The notes under the pieces are model-generated. The model had not been told where the DNA came from. It made no database searches and saw only the letters and a program-made list of their open reading frames with translations. From Streptomyces sp. MMBL 11-1 (GTDB lineage: Bacteria > Actinomycetota > Actinomycetes > Streptomycetales > Streptomycetaceae), in the NCBI RefSeq assembly GCF_028622875.1, contig NZ_CP117709.1, forward strand, positions 7,133,001-7,197,000: DNA of 64,000 nt, written 5' to 3'. The position numbers and the translations under genes were made by a program. Positions 26,160-35,778 of the stretch are shown here, piece after piece. Numbering within the stretch: the stretch's first letter is position 1; each line of letters begins with the position of its first letter.

Positions 26160-26326
26160 GAGTCCTCCTCGCGTGAGGAGCATCACTCTGCGTGAATTTC
26201 TCGGCATACATTCCGCCGGACCGGGGAGGGGTCCAGGCCGCTGGTGCGGCGGTACCCCGGTTCACCACGCAGCACGCCCCGACCGATCCGGAGGGGGCAT
26301 TTCAGGCACGGAAGGCGAAAATCGAC

Positions 26327-27829
26327 ATGTCGGCGCTCAAAACCATCCACATCGACGGCACCTGGCGGGCCGCCGGATCCGGCGCGACGCGCGAGGTCAT
26401 CGACCCCGCCGACGCCACGGTCCTGGCCGTCGTCGCGGAGGGCGGGGCCGAGGACGCCGATGCGGCGATCGCGGCGGCGCGGCGCGCCTTCGACGACGGC
26501 CCCTGGCCGCACAAGCCCGTCGCCGAGCGGGCCGGGCTGCTGCGCCGGGTGGCCGAGCTGCTCCAGCGGGACCGCGAGGAGATCGCGATCACCGAGAGCC
26601 GCGACACCGGCAAGACCCTCGAAGAGGGCCGGGTCGACGTCGACGACGTCACAGGAGCCTTCCGCTACTTCGCCGACCTCGTGATGAACGAGAGCGGTGG
26701 CCGGGTCGTCGACGCGGGCGACCCCGAGGTCCACAGCATCGTCGTCCACGAGCCCGTCGGCGTCTGCGCCCTGATCGCCCCCTGGAACTACCCCCTCCTC
26801 CAGGCCAGCTGGAAGATCGCCCCGGCCCTCGCCGCGGGCAACACCTTCGTGCTCAAGCCGAGCGAGGTCACCCCGCTCTCCACCGTCCACCTGATCCGGC
26901 TCCTCTCCGAAGCGGGCCTTCCCGACGGCGCGGCCAACCTCGTCACCGGCGCGGGCGACCCGGTGGGCGCCCGGCTCTCCGAACACCCCGACGTCGACCT
27001 GGTCTCCTTCACCGGCGGCCTCGCCAGCGGTACGAAGGTGGCCCGGGCCGCCGCGCCGACCGTGAAGAAGGTCGCCCTGGAGCTGGGCGGCAAGAACCCC
27101 AACGTGGTCTTCGCCGACGCCTGCGCCACCGAGGAGGGCTTCGACACCGCCGTCGACCAGGCACTGAACGCCGCGTTCTTCCACAGCGGCCAGGTCTGCT
27201 CCGCCGGGGCCCGCCTGATCGTCCAGGACTCGGTCAGTGAGCGGTTCGTCACCGAGCTGGCCCGCCGCGCCGACGCCATCCGCCTCGGCCGGGGCACCCT
27301 GGAGGGCGTCGAGTGCGGCCCCCTCGTCTCCGCCCAGCAGCTCGCCAAGGTCGAGGCGTACGTCGCCTCCGCCCGCGAGGAGGGCGCGATCGTCCGGGCC
27401 GGCGGCGAACGCCCGGCCCCCAGCGACGTACGGCCCGAGGGCGGCTACTTCTACCGGCCGACCGTCCTCGACGGCTGCCACCGCGAGATGCGGGTGGTCC
27501 GCGAGGAGACCTTCGGCCCGATTCTCACCGTCGAGACCTTCCGCACCGAGGAAGAGGCCATCACGCTGGCCAACGACACCGACTACGGACTCGCCGGCGC
27601 CGTCTGGACGACCGACGCGGGCCGGGCCCGCCGGGTCGCCGGACGGCTGCGCCACGGCACCGTCTGGATCAACGACTACCACCCCTACCTGCCGCAGGCC
27701 GAGTGGGGCGGCTTCGGGAAGTCCGGCACGGGCCGCGAGCTCGGCCCGACGGGGCTCGCCGAGTACCGCGAGTCCAAGCACATCTACCAGAACCTCAACC
27801 CGCGCCCCCAGCGCTGGTTCGCCGGCTGA
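26327..27829 (+). CDS. betB: Betaine-aldehyde dehydrogenase family protein
   Basis: ATG at 26327 gives 500 residues starting MSALKTIHIDGTW, the usual beginning for the family; the frame is open farther upstream but not convincing. Motifs: APWNYPLLQ, the substrate-site Glu in ALELGGKNPN, the catalytic Cys in HSGQVCSAG, and GYFYRPTVLDG. It oxidises betaine aldehyde to glycine betaine with NAD(P)+. The assignment to betaine rests on the choline-oxidase-like gene next door and the betaine-type ABC transporter after it. First gene of the operon. Confidence 0.85.
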   Translation: MSALKTIHIDGTWRAAGSGATREVIDPADATVLAVVAEGGAEDADAAIAAARRAFDDGPWPHKPVAERAGLLRRVAELLQRDREEIAITESRDTGKTLEEGRVDVDDVTGAFRYFADLVMNESGGRVVDAGDPEVHSIVVHEPVGVCALIAPWNYPLLQASWKIAPALAAGNTFVLKPSEVTPLSTVHLIRLLSEAGLPDGAANLVTGAGDPVGARLSEHPDVDLVSFTGGLASGTKVARAAAPTVKKVALELGGKNPNVVFADACATEEGFDTAVDQALNAAFFHSGQVCSAGARLIVQDSVSERFVTELARRADAIRLGRGTLEGVECGPLVSAQQLAKVEAYVASAREEGAIVRAGGERPAPSDVRPEGGYFYRPTVLDGCHREMRVVREETFGPILTVETFRTEEEAITLANDTDYGLAGAVWTTDAGRARRVAGRLRHGTVWINDYHPYLPQAEWGGFGKSGTGRELGPTGLAEYRESKHIYQNLNPRPQRWFAG

Positions 27830-27930
27830 CGCCTGCGGGGGCCGGGCGCCCTCCACGGAAGCCGCCCGGCCCGTCCGGCTGTTCGCAGCACCACGTACAC
27901 GCACGAACCTTGCAGAAGGAGCAGTGACCG

Positions 27931-29550
27931 ATGCCCTCCACCCCCCGCAGCACCGCAGTCCCCGACGGCCCCGTGGCCGACTACGTGATCGTCGGCGGCG
28001 GCACCGCCGGATCGGTCATCGCCTCCCGGCTCACCGAGGACCCGGACGTCACCGTCACGGTCATCGAGGGCGGCCCCACCGACATCGACCGCGACGACGT
28101 GCTGACCCTGCGCCGCTGGCTCGGCCTCCTCGGCGGGGACCTCGACTACGACTACCCGACCACCGAGCAGCCGCGCGGCAACTCCCACATCCGGCACAGC
28201 CGGGCCCGGGTACTCGGCGGCTGCTCCTCGCACAACACGCTGATCAGCTTCAAGCCGCTGCCCGGCGACTGGGACGAGTGGGCCGAGGCCGGCGCCGAGG
28301 GCTGGGGCGCGGCCGCGATGGACCCGTACTTCGCCAGGCTGCGCAACAACATCGTCCCGGTCGACGAGAAGGACCGCAACGCGATAGCCCGCGACTTCGT
28401 CGACGCCGCCCAGCAGGCGGCCGGGGTCCCGCGCGTGGACAGCTTCAACCGCAAGCCGTTCCACGAGGGCGTCGGGTTCTTCGACCTCGCCTACCACCCC
28501 GAGAACAACAAGCGCTCCTCCGCCTCGGTGGCCTACCTCCACCCGCACATCGAGGCCGGCGACCGGCCCAACCTGCGGATCATGCTGGAGACGTGGGCGT
28601 ACCGGCTGGAGTTCGACGGCGCCCGCGCCACCGGCGTACACGTGCGGACGAAGGACGGCGAGGAGATCCTGCTGCGCGCCGCCCGCGAAGTCATCGTCTG
28701 CGCGGGAGCGGTGGACACGCCCCGGCTGCTGCTGCACTCGGGGATCGGTCCGCGCGAGGACCTGGCCGCGCTGGGCATCGACGTACGCCACGATCTGCCG
28801 GGCGTCGGCGAGAACCTGCTCGACCACCCCGAGTCCGTCATCGTCTGGGAGACCGACGGGCCCATCCCGGAGAACTCCGCGATGGACTCCGACGCGGGCC
28901 TCTTCGTCCGCCGCGACCCCGAATCCCGGGGCCCGGACCTGATGTTCCACTTCTACCAGATCCCGTTCACCGACAACCCGGAGCGGCTCGGCTACGAGAA
29001 GCCCGAGCACGGGGTGTCGATGACCCCGAACATCCCCAAGCCGCGCAGCCGGGGCCGCCTCTACCTCACGAGCGCCGACCCCGAGGTCAAGCCGGCCCTG
29101 GACTTCCGCTACTTCACCGACGAGGACGACCACGACGGCCGGACCCTGGTCGACGGCATCAAGCTCGCCCGTGAGATCGCGGCCACCGAACCGCTGGCCC
29201 ACTGGCTCAAGCGCGAGGTCTGTCCGGGCCCCGAGGTCACCTCGGACGAGGACATCAGCGAGTACGCCCGCAAGGTCGCCCACACCGTCTACCACCCGGC
29301 CGGCACGTGCCGGATGGGCGCGGCCGACGACCAGCAGGCCGTCGTGGACCCGCAGTTGCGCATCCGGGGCCTGGAGGGCATCCGGATCGCCGACGCCTCC
29401 GTCTTCCCGACGATGCCCGCCGTCAACCCGATGATCGGCGTCCTGATGGTCGGAGAGAAGTGCGCCGAACTCCTCGCGGACCAGGCGCGTGTCACCGCCC
29501 CGGTCACCAGCACCAGCACCAGCACCAGCACCGGAGGCGATGTCCGATGA
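27931..29550 (+). CDS. GMC oxidoreductase, choline oxidase/dehydrogenase-like
   Basis: A flavoprotein of 539 residues. FAD-binding [13 protein letters not shown] near the N terminus is followed by [14 protein letters not shown]. The active-site His lies in [11 protein letters not shown] and the Asn in [10 protein letters not shown], as in choline oxidase. Overall similarity to the Arthrobacter-type choline oxidase is high by eye ([26 protein letters not shown]), so it may use O2 rather than a quinone. It converts choline to betaine aldehyde. The C terminus has a (Thr-Ser) run from a CACCAG repeat. AGGAG lies about 9 bp before the ATG; the stop overlaps the ABC gene. Confidence 0.85.
   Translation: MPSTPRSTAVPDGPVADYVIVGGGTAGSVIASRLTEDPDVTVTVIEGGPTDIDRDDVLTLRRWLGLLGGDLDYDYPTTEQPRGNSHIRHSRARVLGGCSSHNTLISFKPLPGDWDEWAEAGAEGWGAAAMDPYFARLRNNIVPVDEKDRNAIARDFVDAAQQAAGVPRVDSFNRKPFHEGVGFFDLAYHPENNKRSSASVAYLHPHIEAGDRPNLRIMLETWAYRLEFDGARATGVHVRTKDGEEILLRAAREVIVCAGAVDTPRLLLHSGIGPREDLAALGIDVRHDLPGVGENLLDHPESVIVWETDGPIPENSAMDSDAGLFVRRDPESRGPDLMFHFYQIPFTDNPERLGYEKPEHGVSMTPNIPKPRSRGRLYLTSADPEVKPALDFRYFTDEDDHDGRTLVDGIKLAREIAATEPLAHWLKREVCPGPEVTSDEDISEYARKVAHTVYHPAGTCRMGAADDQQAVVDPQLRIRGLEGIRIADASVFPTMPAVNPMIGVLMVGEKCAELLADQARVTAPVTSTSTSTSTGGDVR
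29505..29528. repeat. Hexanucleotide repeat (CACCAG)x4
   Basis: Four perfect CACCAG units followed by CACCGG encode a Thr-Ser run at the C terminus of the choline-oxidase-like protein. Its length could vary by slippage. Confidence 0.85.
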
Positions 29551-30686
29551 CCGGAACCGAGACCCTCAAGGCCACCGGGAAGGCCGGGGACGCCGAGGCC
29601 GACGAGAACCCCGTGTTCTCCGTCCGCAACCTGTGGAAGGTCTTCGGCCCCAAGGCCGACCGGATCCCCGGCGGCGAGCACGCGGCGCTCCCGCCCGCCG
29701 AACTGCGTGAGGCCACCGGCTGCACCGCCGCCGTCCGCGACGTCTCCTTCGACGTCCGCAAGGGCGAGGTCTTCGTCGTCATGGGCCTGTCGGGCTCCGG
29801 CAAGTCGACCCTCGTGCGCTGTCTCACCCGGCTGATCGAGCCCACCAGCGGCACCCTCGCCATCGACGGCGAGGACGTCCTCGCGATGGACCGCTCCCGG
29901 CTGCGCGAACTGCGCCGCCACCGCGCCGCGATGGTCTTCCAGCACTTCGGACTGCTGCCGCACCGCACGGTGGTGGACAACGTCGCCTACGGCCTGGAGA
30001 TCCAGGGGCTGAGCAAGGCCGAACGCCGCGTGAAGGCGGCCGAGTTGGTGGCGAAGGTCGGCCTCGCGGGTCTGGAGGACCGCCGTCCGTCCCAGCTCTC
30101 CGGGGGCCAGCAGCAGCGCGTCGGGCTCGCCCGCGCGCTCGCCGTCGACCCGTCCGTCCTCCTCTTCGACGAGCCGTTCAGCGCCCTGGACCCGCTGATC
30201 CGCCGCGAGATGCAGGACGAAGTGGTCCGGCTGCACCGCGAGGAGGGCCGCACCATGGTCTTCATCACCCACGACCTCAGCGAGGCACTGCGCCTGGGCA
30301 CCCGGATCGCGCTGATGCGTGACGGCGGCATCGTCCAGCTCGGCACCCCCGAGGAGATCGTGGGCTCGCCCGCCGACGACTACGTGCGCGAGTTCGTCCG
30401 CGACGTGCCGCGCGAGCAGGTCCTCACCGTCGCCACGGCCATGCGGCCCGCGCTCGCGGGGGAGAGCGAGCGCGGCCCGGCGGTGCGCCCCGACGCCACC
30501 GTGTACGAGGCCATCGAAGCGGTCTCCCGCTCCGGCGACCCCGCCGCCCGCGTGATGGACGGCGGCCGGCTCGTCGGCGTCGTCGACCACGCGTGCCTGC
30601 TCGACGTCGTCGCCGGAACGACCGGCGCCCCGGACACCCCTGCCGTGCCGGACGCGCCGGACGGCTCCCGCGAGGTGACCCTCTGA
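29547..30686 (+). CDS. opuAA: Glycine betaine/proline ABC transporter ATP-binding protein
   Basis: ATG overlaps the upstream stop by 4 bp; 379 residues. Walker [10 protein letters not shown], signature [15 protein letters not shown], Walker [13 protein letters not shown], and His-switch ITHDLSEAL are intact. The N-terminal extension [10 protein letters not shown] and the D-loop region are those of the ProV/OpuAA family. A partial CBS-like tail ([23 protein letters not shown]) could sense ionic strength, as in osmoregulated family members. It drives uptake through the double permease encoded next. Confidence 0.92.
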   Translation: MTGTETLKATGKAGDAEADENPVFSVRNLWKVFGPKADRIPGGEHAALPPAELREATGCTAAVRDVSFDVRKGEVFVVMGLSGSGKSTLVRCLTRLIEPTSGTLAIDGEDVLAMDRSRLRELRRHRAAMVFQHFGLLPHRTVVDNVAYGLEIQGLSKAERRVKAAELVAKVGLAGLEDRRPSQLSGGQQQRVGLARALAVDPSVLLFDEPFSALDPLIRREMQDEVVRLHREEGRTMVFITHDLSEALRLGTRIALMRDGGIVQLGTPEEIVGSPADDYVREFVRDVPREQVLTVATAMRPALAGESERGPAVRPDATVYEAIEAVSRSGDPAARVMDGGRLVGVVDHACLLDVVAGTTGAPDTPAVPDAPDGSREVTL

Positions 30687-32671
30687 TGGCCACCGCACAG
30701 GCCACCCCGGCCCGCCCCGTGCGAGGGAGCGCGCGCCGGGGACCGCTGGCCCCGCTCCGCGACCGCCCGGCCGCCGCGAAGCTCCTGCTGCTCGCGCTCG
30801 TCGCCGTCGTGGCCGTCCCTCTCGTGCACGGCCGCTGGGGCGGTGGCGTCTGGCCCGACGCGCTGACCGCCGACCTCTCCGGGCCGCTCGGCGACGTGAC
30901 GGACTGGATCGTCTCCAACCGCGACAGCCACCCGCTGTTCCTCTACTTCTTCGGCCACATCAGTAACGCCGTCGTGCTGTCCGTACGCGGTGTCTACCTG
31001 GTTCTCCTGGCCCTCGGCTGGGCCGGCGTCACCGTGTTCGCCGCCGCCGTCGCCTGGCGCGTCGCGGGGATCCGGCTCGCGCTCACCGCGGCCGCGTCGT
31101 TCCTGGTCTGCGGGCTGCTCGGCATGTGGGTGCCGACGATGCAGACACTCGCGCTGATGGTCGTCGCCGTCCTCGCCTCCGTCGTGCTCGGGCTGCTCCT
31201 CGGCCTGGCGGCCGGGCTGTCCGACCGCACGTTCCGCCTTCTGCGCCCGGTGCTCGACACCATGCAGGTGCTGCCCGCCTTCGCGTATCTGCTCCCGGTG
31301 GTACTGGTCTTCGGCATCGGCGTCCCCGGTGCCGTCCTCGCCACCGTCGTGTACGCGGCTCCGCCGATGGCCCGGCTCACCGCGCTCGGCCTGCGCGGCG
31401 CGGACAGCGGCGTCATGGAGGCCGTCGCCTCGCTCGGCGCGACCGGCCGGCAGCGGCTGCTGAGCGCCCGGCTGCCGCTGGCCCGCAAGGAACTGCTCCT
31501 CGGCCTCAACCAGACCATCATGATGGCGCTCTCCATGGCCGTCATCGCCTCCGTGATCGGCGCGGGCGGCCTCGGCGACCGGGTCTACCAGGCACTGTCC
31601 TCCGTGGACGTCGGCGCCGCGCTCGCCGCGGGCATCCCGATCGTGCTGCTTGCCGTCGTGCTGGACCGTACGACGGAGGCGGCCGGCCGCCGCATCGGCG
31701 CCGAGCCCACCGGCCCGGCCCTGCTGCGCGGCCTGCGCGGCTGGTCCCTGGCCGCCGCGGTCACCGCGGCCGTCGCCGTCGCCGGACGGGCCACCGACGG
31801 CCGGGTCTGGCCCGAGGACGTGACCGTGGCCATCGCCGGACCGGTCAACACCGCCAAGGACTGGATGGTCGACCACCTCTACACCGGGGTGCCCGTCATC
31901 GGCGGCACCGCCGACCTCGCCTCCCACTTCACCAGCGGCGTCCTCAACCCGCTGCGCGGCGGGCTCACCGGCCTGCCCTGGTGGTCGGTGCTGCTGATCG
32001 TCGCCGCCCTCGCCTGGACCATCGGCACCTGGCGCACCGCCGCCACCGCCGTCCTCGCCATGGCCGCGATCGGCGTACTCGGCGTGTGGGAGCCGTCCAT
32101 GGACACCCTCAGCCAGGTGCTCGCCGCCGTCGCCGTCACCCTGGTCATCGGCTTCGGCATCGCCGTCGGAGCCGCTCGCAGCGAGCGCCTGGAGAGGCTG
32201 CTGCGACCGGTCCTGGACGTCTTCCAGACGATGCCGCAGTTCGTCTACCTGATCCCCGTCGTCGCCCTCTTCGGCGTCGGCCGCGCCCCCGCCGCCGCTG
32301 CCGCGGTGATCTACGCGCTGCCCGCCGTCATCCGCATCACCACCCAGGGACTGCGGGGTGTCGACCCGGCGGCGATGGAGTGCGCCCGCTCGCTCGGCGC
32401 CACCCCGGGCCAGCAACTGCGCCAGGTCCAGATCCCGCTGGCCAGGCCCTCCCTGCTGCTCGCCGTCAACCAGGCGGTCGTCCTGGTCCTCGCCGTCGTC
32501 ATCATCGGCGGACTCGTCGGATCGGGCGCGCTCGGTTACGAGGTGGTCCTCGGCCTCGCCCAGGGCGACCTGGCCACCGGCCTCGTCGCCGGAGCGGCGA
32601 TCGTCTGCCTCGGCCTGATGCTCGACCGGGTCACCCAGCCCACCGCCCGCCGCCAGCGACAGGAGAGCTGA
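30686..32671 (+). CDS. opuAB: Glycine betaine ABC transporter permease, two fused permease domains
   Basis: A protein of 661 residues made of two homologous halves, each with a leader segment (WPDALTADLSGPLGDVTDWIV and WPEDVTVAIAGPVNTAKDWMV), about six membrane helices and a BPD_transp_1 EAA loop (VASLGATGRQRL, ARSLGATPGQQL). ProW-type permeases are usually single-domain, so this is a tandem duplication fused into one chain that can form the whole membrane channel. It overlaps the ATPase gene by 1 bp and precedes the binding protein gene by 1 bp. Confidence 0.92.
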   Translation: MATAQATPARPVRGSARRGPLAPLRDRPAAAKLLLLALVAVVAVPLVHGRWGGGVWPDALTADLSGPLGDVTDWIVSNRDSHPLFLYFFGHISNAVVLSVRGVYLVLLALGWAGVTVFAAAVAWRVAGIRLALTAAASFLVCGLLGMWVPTMQTLALMVVAVLASVVLGLLLGLAAGLSDRTFRLLRPVLDTMQVLPAFAYLLPVVLVFGIGVPGAVLATVVYAAPPMARLTALGLRGADSGVMEAVASLGATGRQRLLSARLPLARKELLLGLNQTIMMALSMAVIASVIGAGGLGDRVYQALSSVDVGAALAAGIPIVLLAVVLDRTTEAAGRRIGAEPTGPALLRGLRGWSLAAAVTAAVAVAGRATDGRVWPEDVTVAIAGPVNTAKDWMVDHLYTGVPVIGGTADLASHFTSGVLNPLRGGLTGLPWWSVLLIVAALAWTIGTWRTAATAVLAMAAIGVLGVWEPSMDTLSQVLAAVAVTLVIGFGIAVGAARSERLERLLRPVLDVFQTMPQFVYLIPVVALFGVGRAPAAAAAVIYALPAVIRITTQGLRGVDPAAMECARSLGATPGQQLRQVQIPLARPSLLLAVNQAVVLVLAVVIIGGLVGSGALGYEVVLGLAQGDLATGLVAGAAIVCLGLMLDRVTQPTARRQRQES

Positions 32672-32672
32672 G

Positions 32673-33647
32673 ATGAACCGCTCCCGCACCCGCCTGCCCG
32701 TGGCGCTCGCCTCGGCCGGGGTCCTGCTGGCCACGGCCGGCTGCGGCGCCGCCGACATGACCAAGCAGGCCTCCCCCTTCGCGGCCCCCGCCGGGGTCAA
32801 GACGGTCACGCTCTCCGTCCAGTCCTGGGTCGGGGCGCAGGCGAACGTCGCCGTGGCGGAGCAGCTCCTCAAGGAGGAGCTCGGCTACCGCGTCGACCTC
32901 GTCCAGACCGACGAGGTCCCCGCCTGGGACGCCCTCAGCCAGGGCCGGGTCGACGCGATCCTGGAGGACTGGGGCCACCCGGACCAGGAGAAGCTGTACG
33001 TCGAGGAGAAGAAGACCATCGTCCGGGGCGGCGACCTCGGGGTCACCGGCCACATCGGCTGGTACGTGCCGAAATACTGGGCCGACGAGAACCCGGACGT
33101 CACGGACTGGAAGAACCTCAACAAGTACGCGGACCAGCTGAGGACCGCCGAGAGCGGCGGCAAGGGCCAGCTCATGGACGGCTCGCCCTCCTACGTCACC
33201 AACGACGTGGCGCTGGTGAAGAACCTGGACCTGGACTACAAGGTGGTCTTCGCCGGTTCGGAGGCCGCCCAGATCACCCAGATCCAGCAGTTCGCCAAGG
33301 AGAAGAAGCCCTTCCTCAGCTACTGGTACCAGCCGCAGTGGCTCTTCAACGAGGTGCCGATGGTCGAGGTGAAACTCCCCGCCTACACCGACGCGTGCGC
33401 GGCCAAGGATCCGGCGGACATCGACTGCGCGTACCCGACGACACCGCTGCAGAAGTTCCTCAACGCCGACTTCGCCGAGCGCGGCGGCGAGGCGTCCGCG
33501 TTCCTGAAGAAGTTCCAGTGGTCGGAGAAGGACCAGAACGAGGTCTCCGAGATGATCGCCCAGCAGAAGCTCACGCCCCAGGAGGCGGCGGAGCGCTGGA
33601 TCGAGCGCCATCCGGACGTCTGGAAGAAGTGGCTTCCGCGGGACTGA
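32673..33647 (+). CDS. opuAC: Glycine betaine-binding lipoprotein
   Basis: A product of 324 residues with a lipoprotein signal (LATAGCG, Cys at about 24) and an OpuAC domain. Trp residues in SVQSWVG, EDWGHP, GHIGWYVPKYW and SYWYQPQWLF are those that form the aromatic cage around quaternary ammonium ligands. It captures glycine betaine or choline outside the membrane for the permease. GGAGAG precedes the ATG. The gene closes the operon before a strong hairpin. Confidence 0.92.
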   Translation: MNRSRTRLPVALASAGVLLATAGCGAADMTKQASPFAAPAGVKTVTLSVQSWVGAQANVAVAEQLLKEELGYRVDLVQTDEVPAWDALSQGRVDAILEDWGHPDQEKLYVEEKKTIVRGGDLGVTGHIGWYVPKYWADENPDVTDWKNLNKYADQLRTAESGGKGQLMDGSPSYVTNDVALVKNLDLDYKVVFAGSEAAQITQIQQFAKEKKPFLSYWYQPQWLFNEVPMVEVKLPAYTDACAAKDPADIDCAYPTTPLQKFLNADFAERGGEASAFLKKFQWSEKDQNEVSEMIAQQKLTPQEAAERWIERHPDVWKKWLPRD

Positions 33648-33650
33648 GCC

Positions 33651-33685
33651 CGGTGCCCGGCTCCCTCCGGGGAAGCCGGGCACCG
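33651..33685. terminator. Bidirectional hairpin between opuAC and P450
   Basis: A perfect 12-bp stem (CGGTGCCCGGCT with its complement) with an 11-base loop lies between two convergent genes and can serve both. Confidence 0.8.
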
Positions 33686-33705
33686 ACCGCTCTGCTCCCG
33701 GTCCG

Positions 33706-35073
33706 TCACCGCGCCCGGACCGTCGCCAGCACGTCCCGGTCCGGCTGGAGGGTCAGACCGGTCAGCGGCGTGATCTCGCCCGGGTCGACGTCCAGGGTGA
33801 AACGGCGGGCCAGCACGGCGAGGAGGAGGACGGACTCCACCATCGCGAAGCGCGTGCCGATGCAGACCCGGGGCCCGCCGCCGAACGGGAACCACGCGTA
33901 CTCCGGGATCTCCTCGCCGTCCCTCTCGTCCCAGCGCTCGGGCCGGAACTCCTCCGGCTCGGGGAACCATCGCGCGTCGCGGTGCGTGGCCCACTGGCTG
34001 CTCCACACCCGGGTGCCCTCCTCGACCGGCAGGCCGCCGATCGTCGCCCCCTCCTTCGCGATCCCGGTGATCAGCCAGACCGCCGGGAACAGCCGCAGGG
34101 TCTCCTTCACCACGGCCTGGGTGTACGTCAGCCGCGCGTAGTCCTCGAAGCCGGGCTCCCGGTCGCCGAGCACCCGGTCCAGTTCCCCGGCGAGCGCGTC
34201 GCGGACGCGGGGGTTGCGGGCGAGCAGGTACCACGCCCACACCAGGGTCGTACTCGTCGTCTCGTGACCGCCGATGTACAGCGTGACCGCCTCGTCCCGG
34301 ATCTCCTCGTCGGTGAGGTGTGCCCCGCTGTCGTCGACGGCGGTGAGCAACCGGCTGAGCAGGTCGGGGCGTTCCTCCTCACCGTCCCGGTGCCGGGCGA
34401 CGACCCGGCGCACCTCGGCGTCGATGACGGCGGCGGCCTTCCTGATCCGTGCCCGGCCCGGTGTCGGCACCCAGTCCGGCAGCAGTGCGCCGAGCCCGGC
34501 GAACTCCTTGCCGATCTCCATCTGGGCGATGTCCATCGCCCGCCCCATCGCCTCGGAGTCCGCGGGGGTGTCCACCCCGAAGATCGTGCGTACCGCGATC
34601 TTCTGGGTCAGCGCGGACATCTCCCGCTTGACGTCCACCCGTTGCCCGTCCGCCAGGCGGTCCGCCAGCTCCACCGCGCAGTCCGCCATGGTGGTCGCGT
34701 ACGACTGGACCTGCTTGGGCCGCACGGAGGGCTGCACCAGCGAGCGCTTGCGCCGCCAGTCCCGGCCGCGCGCCACGAGCATCCCGTTGCCCAGCACCGT
34801 GCGGAACGCGATGCCGAGCTCCGGCTGGTCGAAGGTGTGCTCCGTCTTCGTGAGCAACTCGCCTATGCAGCCGGGGTCGGAGAGGAAGACGCACCGTTTG
34901 CGGCCGAACCTCCAGCGCACCATGTCCCCGTGGCCGCGCAGCAGTTCGAAGAAGGCGAGCGGGTTCTTCCCGAACCGCGGCAGATTCCCCACGAGCGGCA
35001 GCCCCTTGGGCCCCGGCACGAACGCGTGGCCGCGAGGCTGGGTGTCGGGCGCCGGACCGGTCTGCGTGGACAT
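33706..35073 (-). CDS. Cytochrome P450
   Basis: ATG at 35073 (MSTQTGP) has GGAG 7 bp upstream; 455 residues. Starts with PGPKGLPLVGNL as in class II-like P450s. I-helix GGHETTSTT, K-helix KETLRLFP, PERF-like PERWDERD and heme loop FPFGGGPRVCIG are all present, so it should be active. Its length and the proline-rich start place it closer to fatty-acid or terpene hydroxylating P450s than to the CYP154/157 enzymes elsewhere in the window. Substrate unknown. No redox partner gene nearby. Confidence 0.9.
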   Translation of the reverse strand: MSTQTGPAPDTQPRGHAFVPGPKGLPLVGNLPRFGKNPLAFFELLRGHGDMVRWRFGRKRCVFLSDPGCIGELLTKTEHTFDQPELGIAFRTVLGNGMLVARGRDWRRKRSLVQPSVRPKQVQSYATTMADCAVELADRLADGQRVDVKREMSALTQKIAVRTIFGVDTPADSEAMGRAMDIAQMEIGKEFAGLGALLPDWVPTPGRARIRKAAAVIDAEVRRVVARHRDGEEERPDLLSRLLTAVDDSGAHLTDEEIRDEAVTLYIGGHETTSTTLVWAWYLLARNPRVRDALAGELDRVLGDREPGFEDYARLTYTQAVVKETLRLFPAVWLITGIAKEGATIGGLPVEEGTRVWSSQWATHRDARWFPEPEEFRPERWDERDGEEIPEYAWFPFGGGPRVCIGTRFAMVESVLLLAVLARRFTLDVDPGEITPLTGLTLQPDRDVLATVRAR

Positions 35074-35187
35074 CGAGGAACTCCGCTCCCTGGGGCGCGC
35101 CACTGCCGGCGCGCAACCGTTCGAACCCCATCGAACAGGATGGGGGCGGCGCTCCACCAGGGCGACGACAGGCGTGGCCGGATTCCG

Positions 35188-35628
35188 TCAGGCACCGTGC
35201 GGAGCACGCCAGTTGTGGGCAGGCGCCGGGGCCCCGCTCCTGGCGCGGGGCACCACGACGACCTGGTGTTCGTCCTCGTACACGACCTGCCCGGGGTCCG
35301 TGGACTCCAGCCGCTCGCACGGCACCCCGTGCGCGTCCAGCAGCGCGAGATAGCCGGGGATCCGGTCCAGCAGGTGGGTCGCCGTCCCTTTGAACCAGGC
35401 CACCGCCCCCGGATTCACCCCAGGGTCGTACACCGCCGGATCGACCCGCGAGGGGTCGGTGTAGGCGGCGTCGTACCAGTCGTTCGCCGCCCGCCAGAAC
35501 CGGTGCTGCTCCTCGGTCAGGCGACCCTCCCGGGCCAGGCCGTTGGCCAGGGCGAAGATCCCGGGGAAGTGGCCCCGGGGGCTCCGTTCGGTGCTCTGGA
35601 ACCGTACGTACGCCGTCGTCCCGCCCAT
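35188..35628 (-). CDS. Conserved-looking hypothetical protein
   Basis: ATG at 35628 has GGAGGGAG at a good distance; 146 residues starting MGGTTAYVRFQST. The protein is soluble, rich in aromatic residues (FPGIFALANGL, HRFWRAANDWYDAAY, AVAWFKGTATHLL) and ends in VVYEDEHQVVVVPRA. The Trp/Tyr-rich middle suggests a compact fold. I do not recognise a family. It lies 114 bp upstream of the P450 on the same strand and might be co-transcribed. Confidence 0.65.
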   Translation of the reverse strand: MGGTTAYVRFQSTERSPRGHFPGIFALANGLAREGRLTEEQHRFWRAANDWYDAAYTDPSRVDPAVYDPGVNPGAVAWFKGTATHLLDRIPGYLALLDAHGVPCERLESTDPGQVVYEDEHQVVVVPRARSGAPAPAHNWRAPHGA

Positions 35629-35738
35629 CCCGCTCCCTCCGCCGCTGCCGGTGCGGGGTTCAGCGTAGGCCCGGGCCGCACGATGTGGGAGCCCGCGACG
35701 ACGACCGGCGGCCACGGACGATCGTGACCGGCTCCGGG

Positions 35739-35773
35739 GCGCCGCCCCCCCCGGGGGGGGGAGCGGGCGGCGC
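35739..35773 (-). terminator. GC hairpin with C8G9 core
   Basis: GCGCCGCCC pairs with GGGCGGCGC around a run of C then G. It lies 6 bp after the stop of the 35779 gene. Such a homopolymer core is also a likely sequencing trouble spot. Confidence 0.7.
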
Positions 35774-35778
35774 GAACC

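Noticed and set aside
30380..32872. Very long minus-strand open frame opposite the double permease
   Set aside because: Its product is His/Asp/Gly-rich without hydrophobic core, typical of the antisense of a GC-rich membrane protein gene. The plus-strand genes have clear families.
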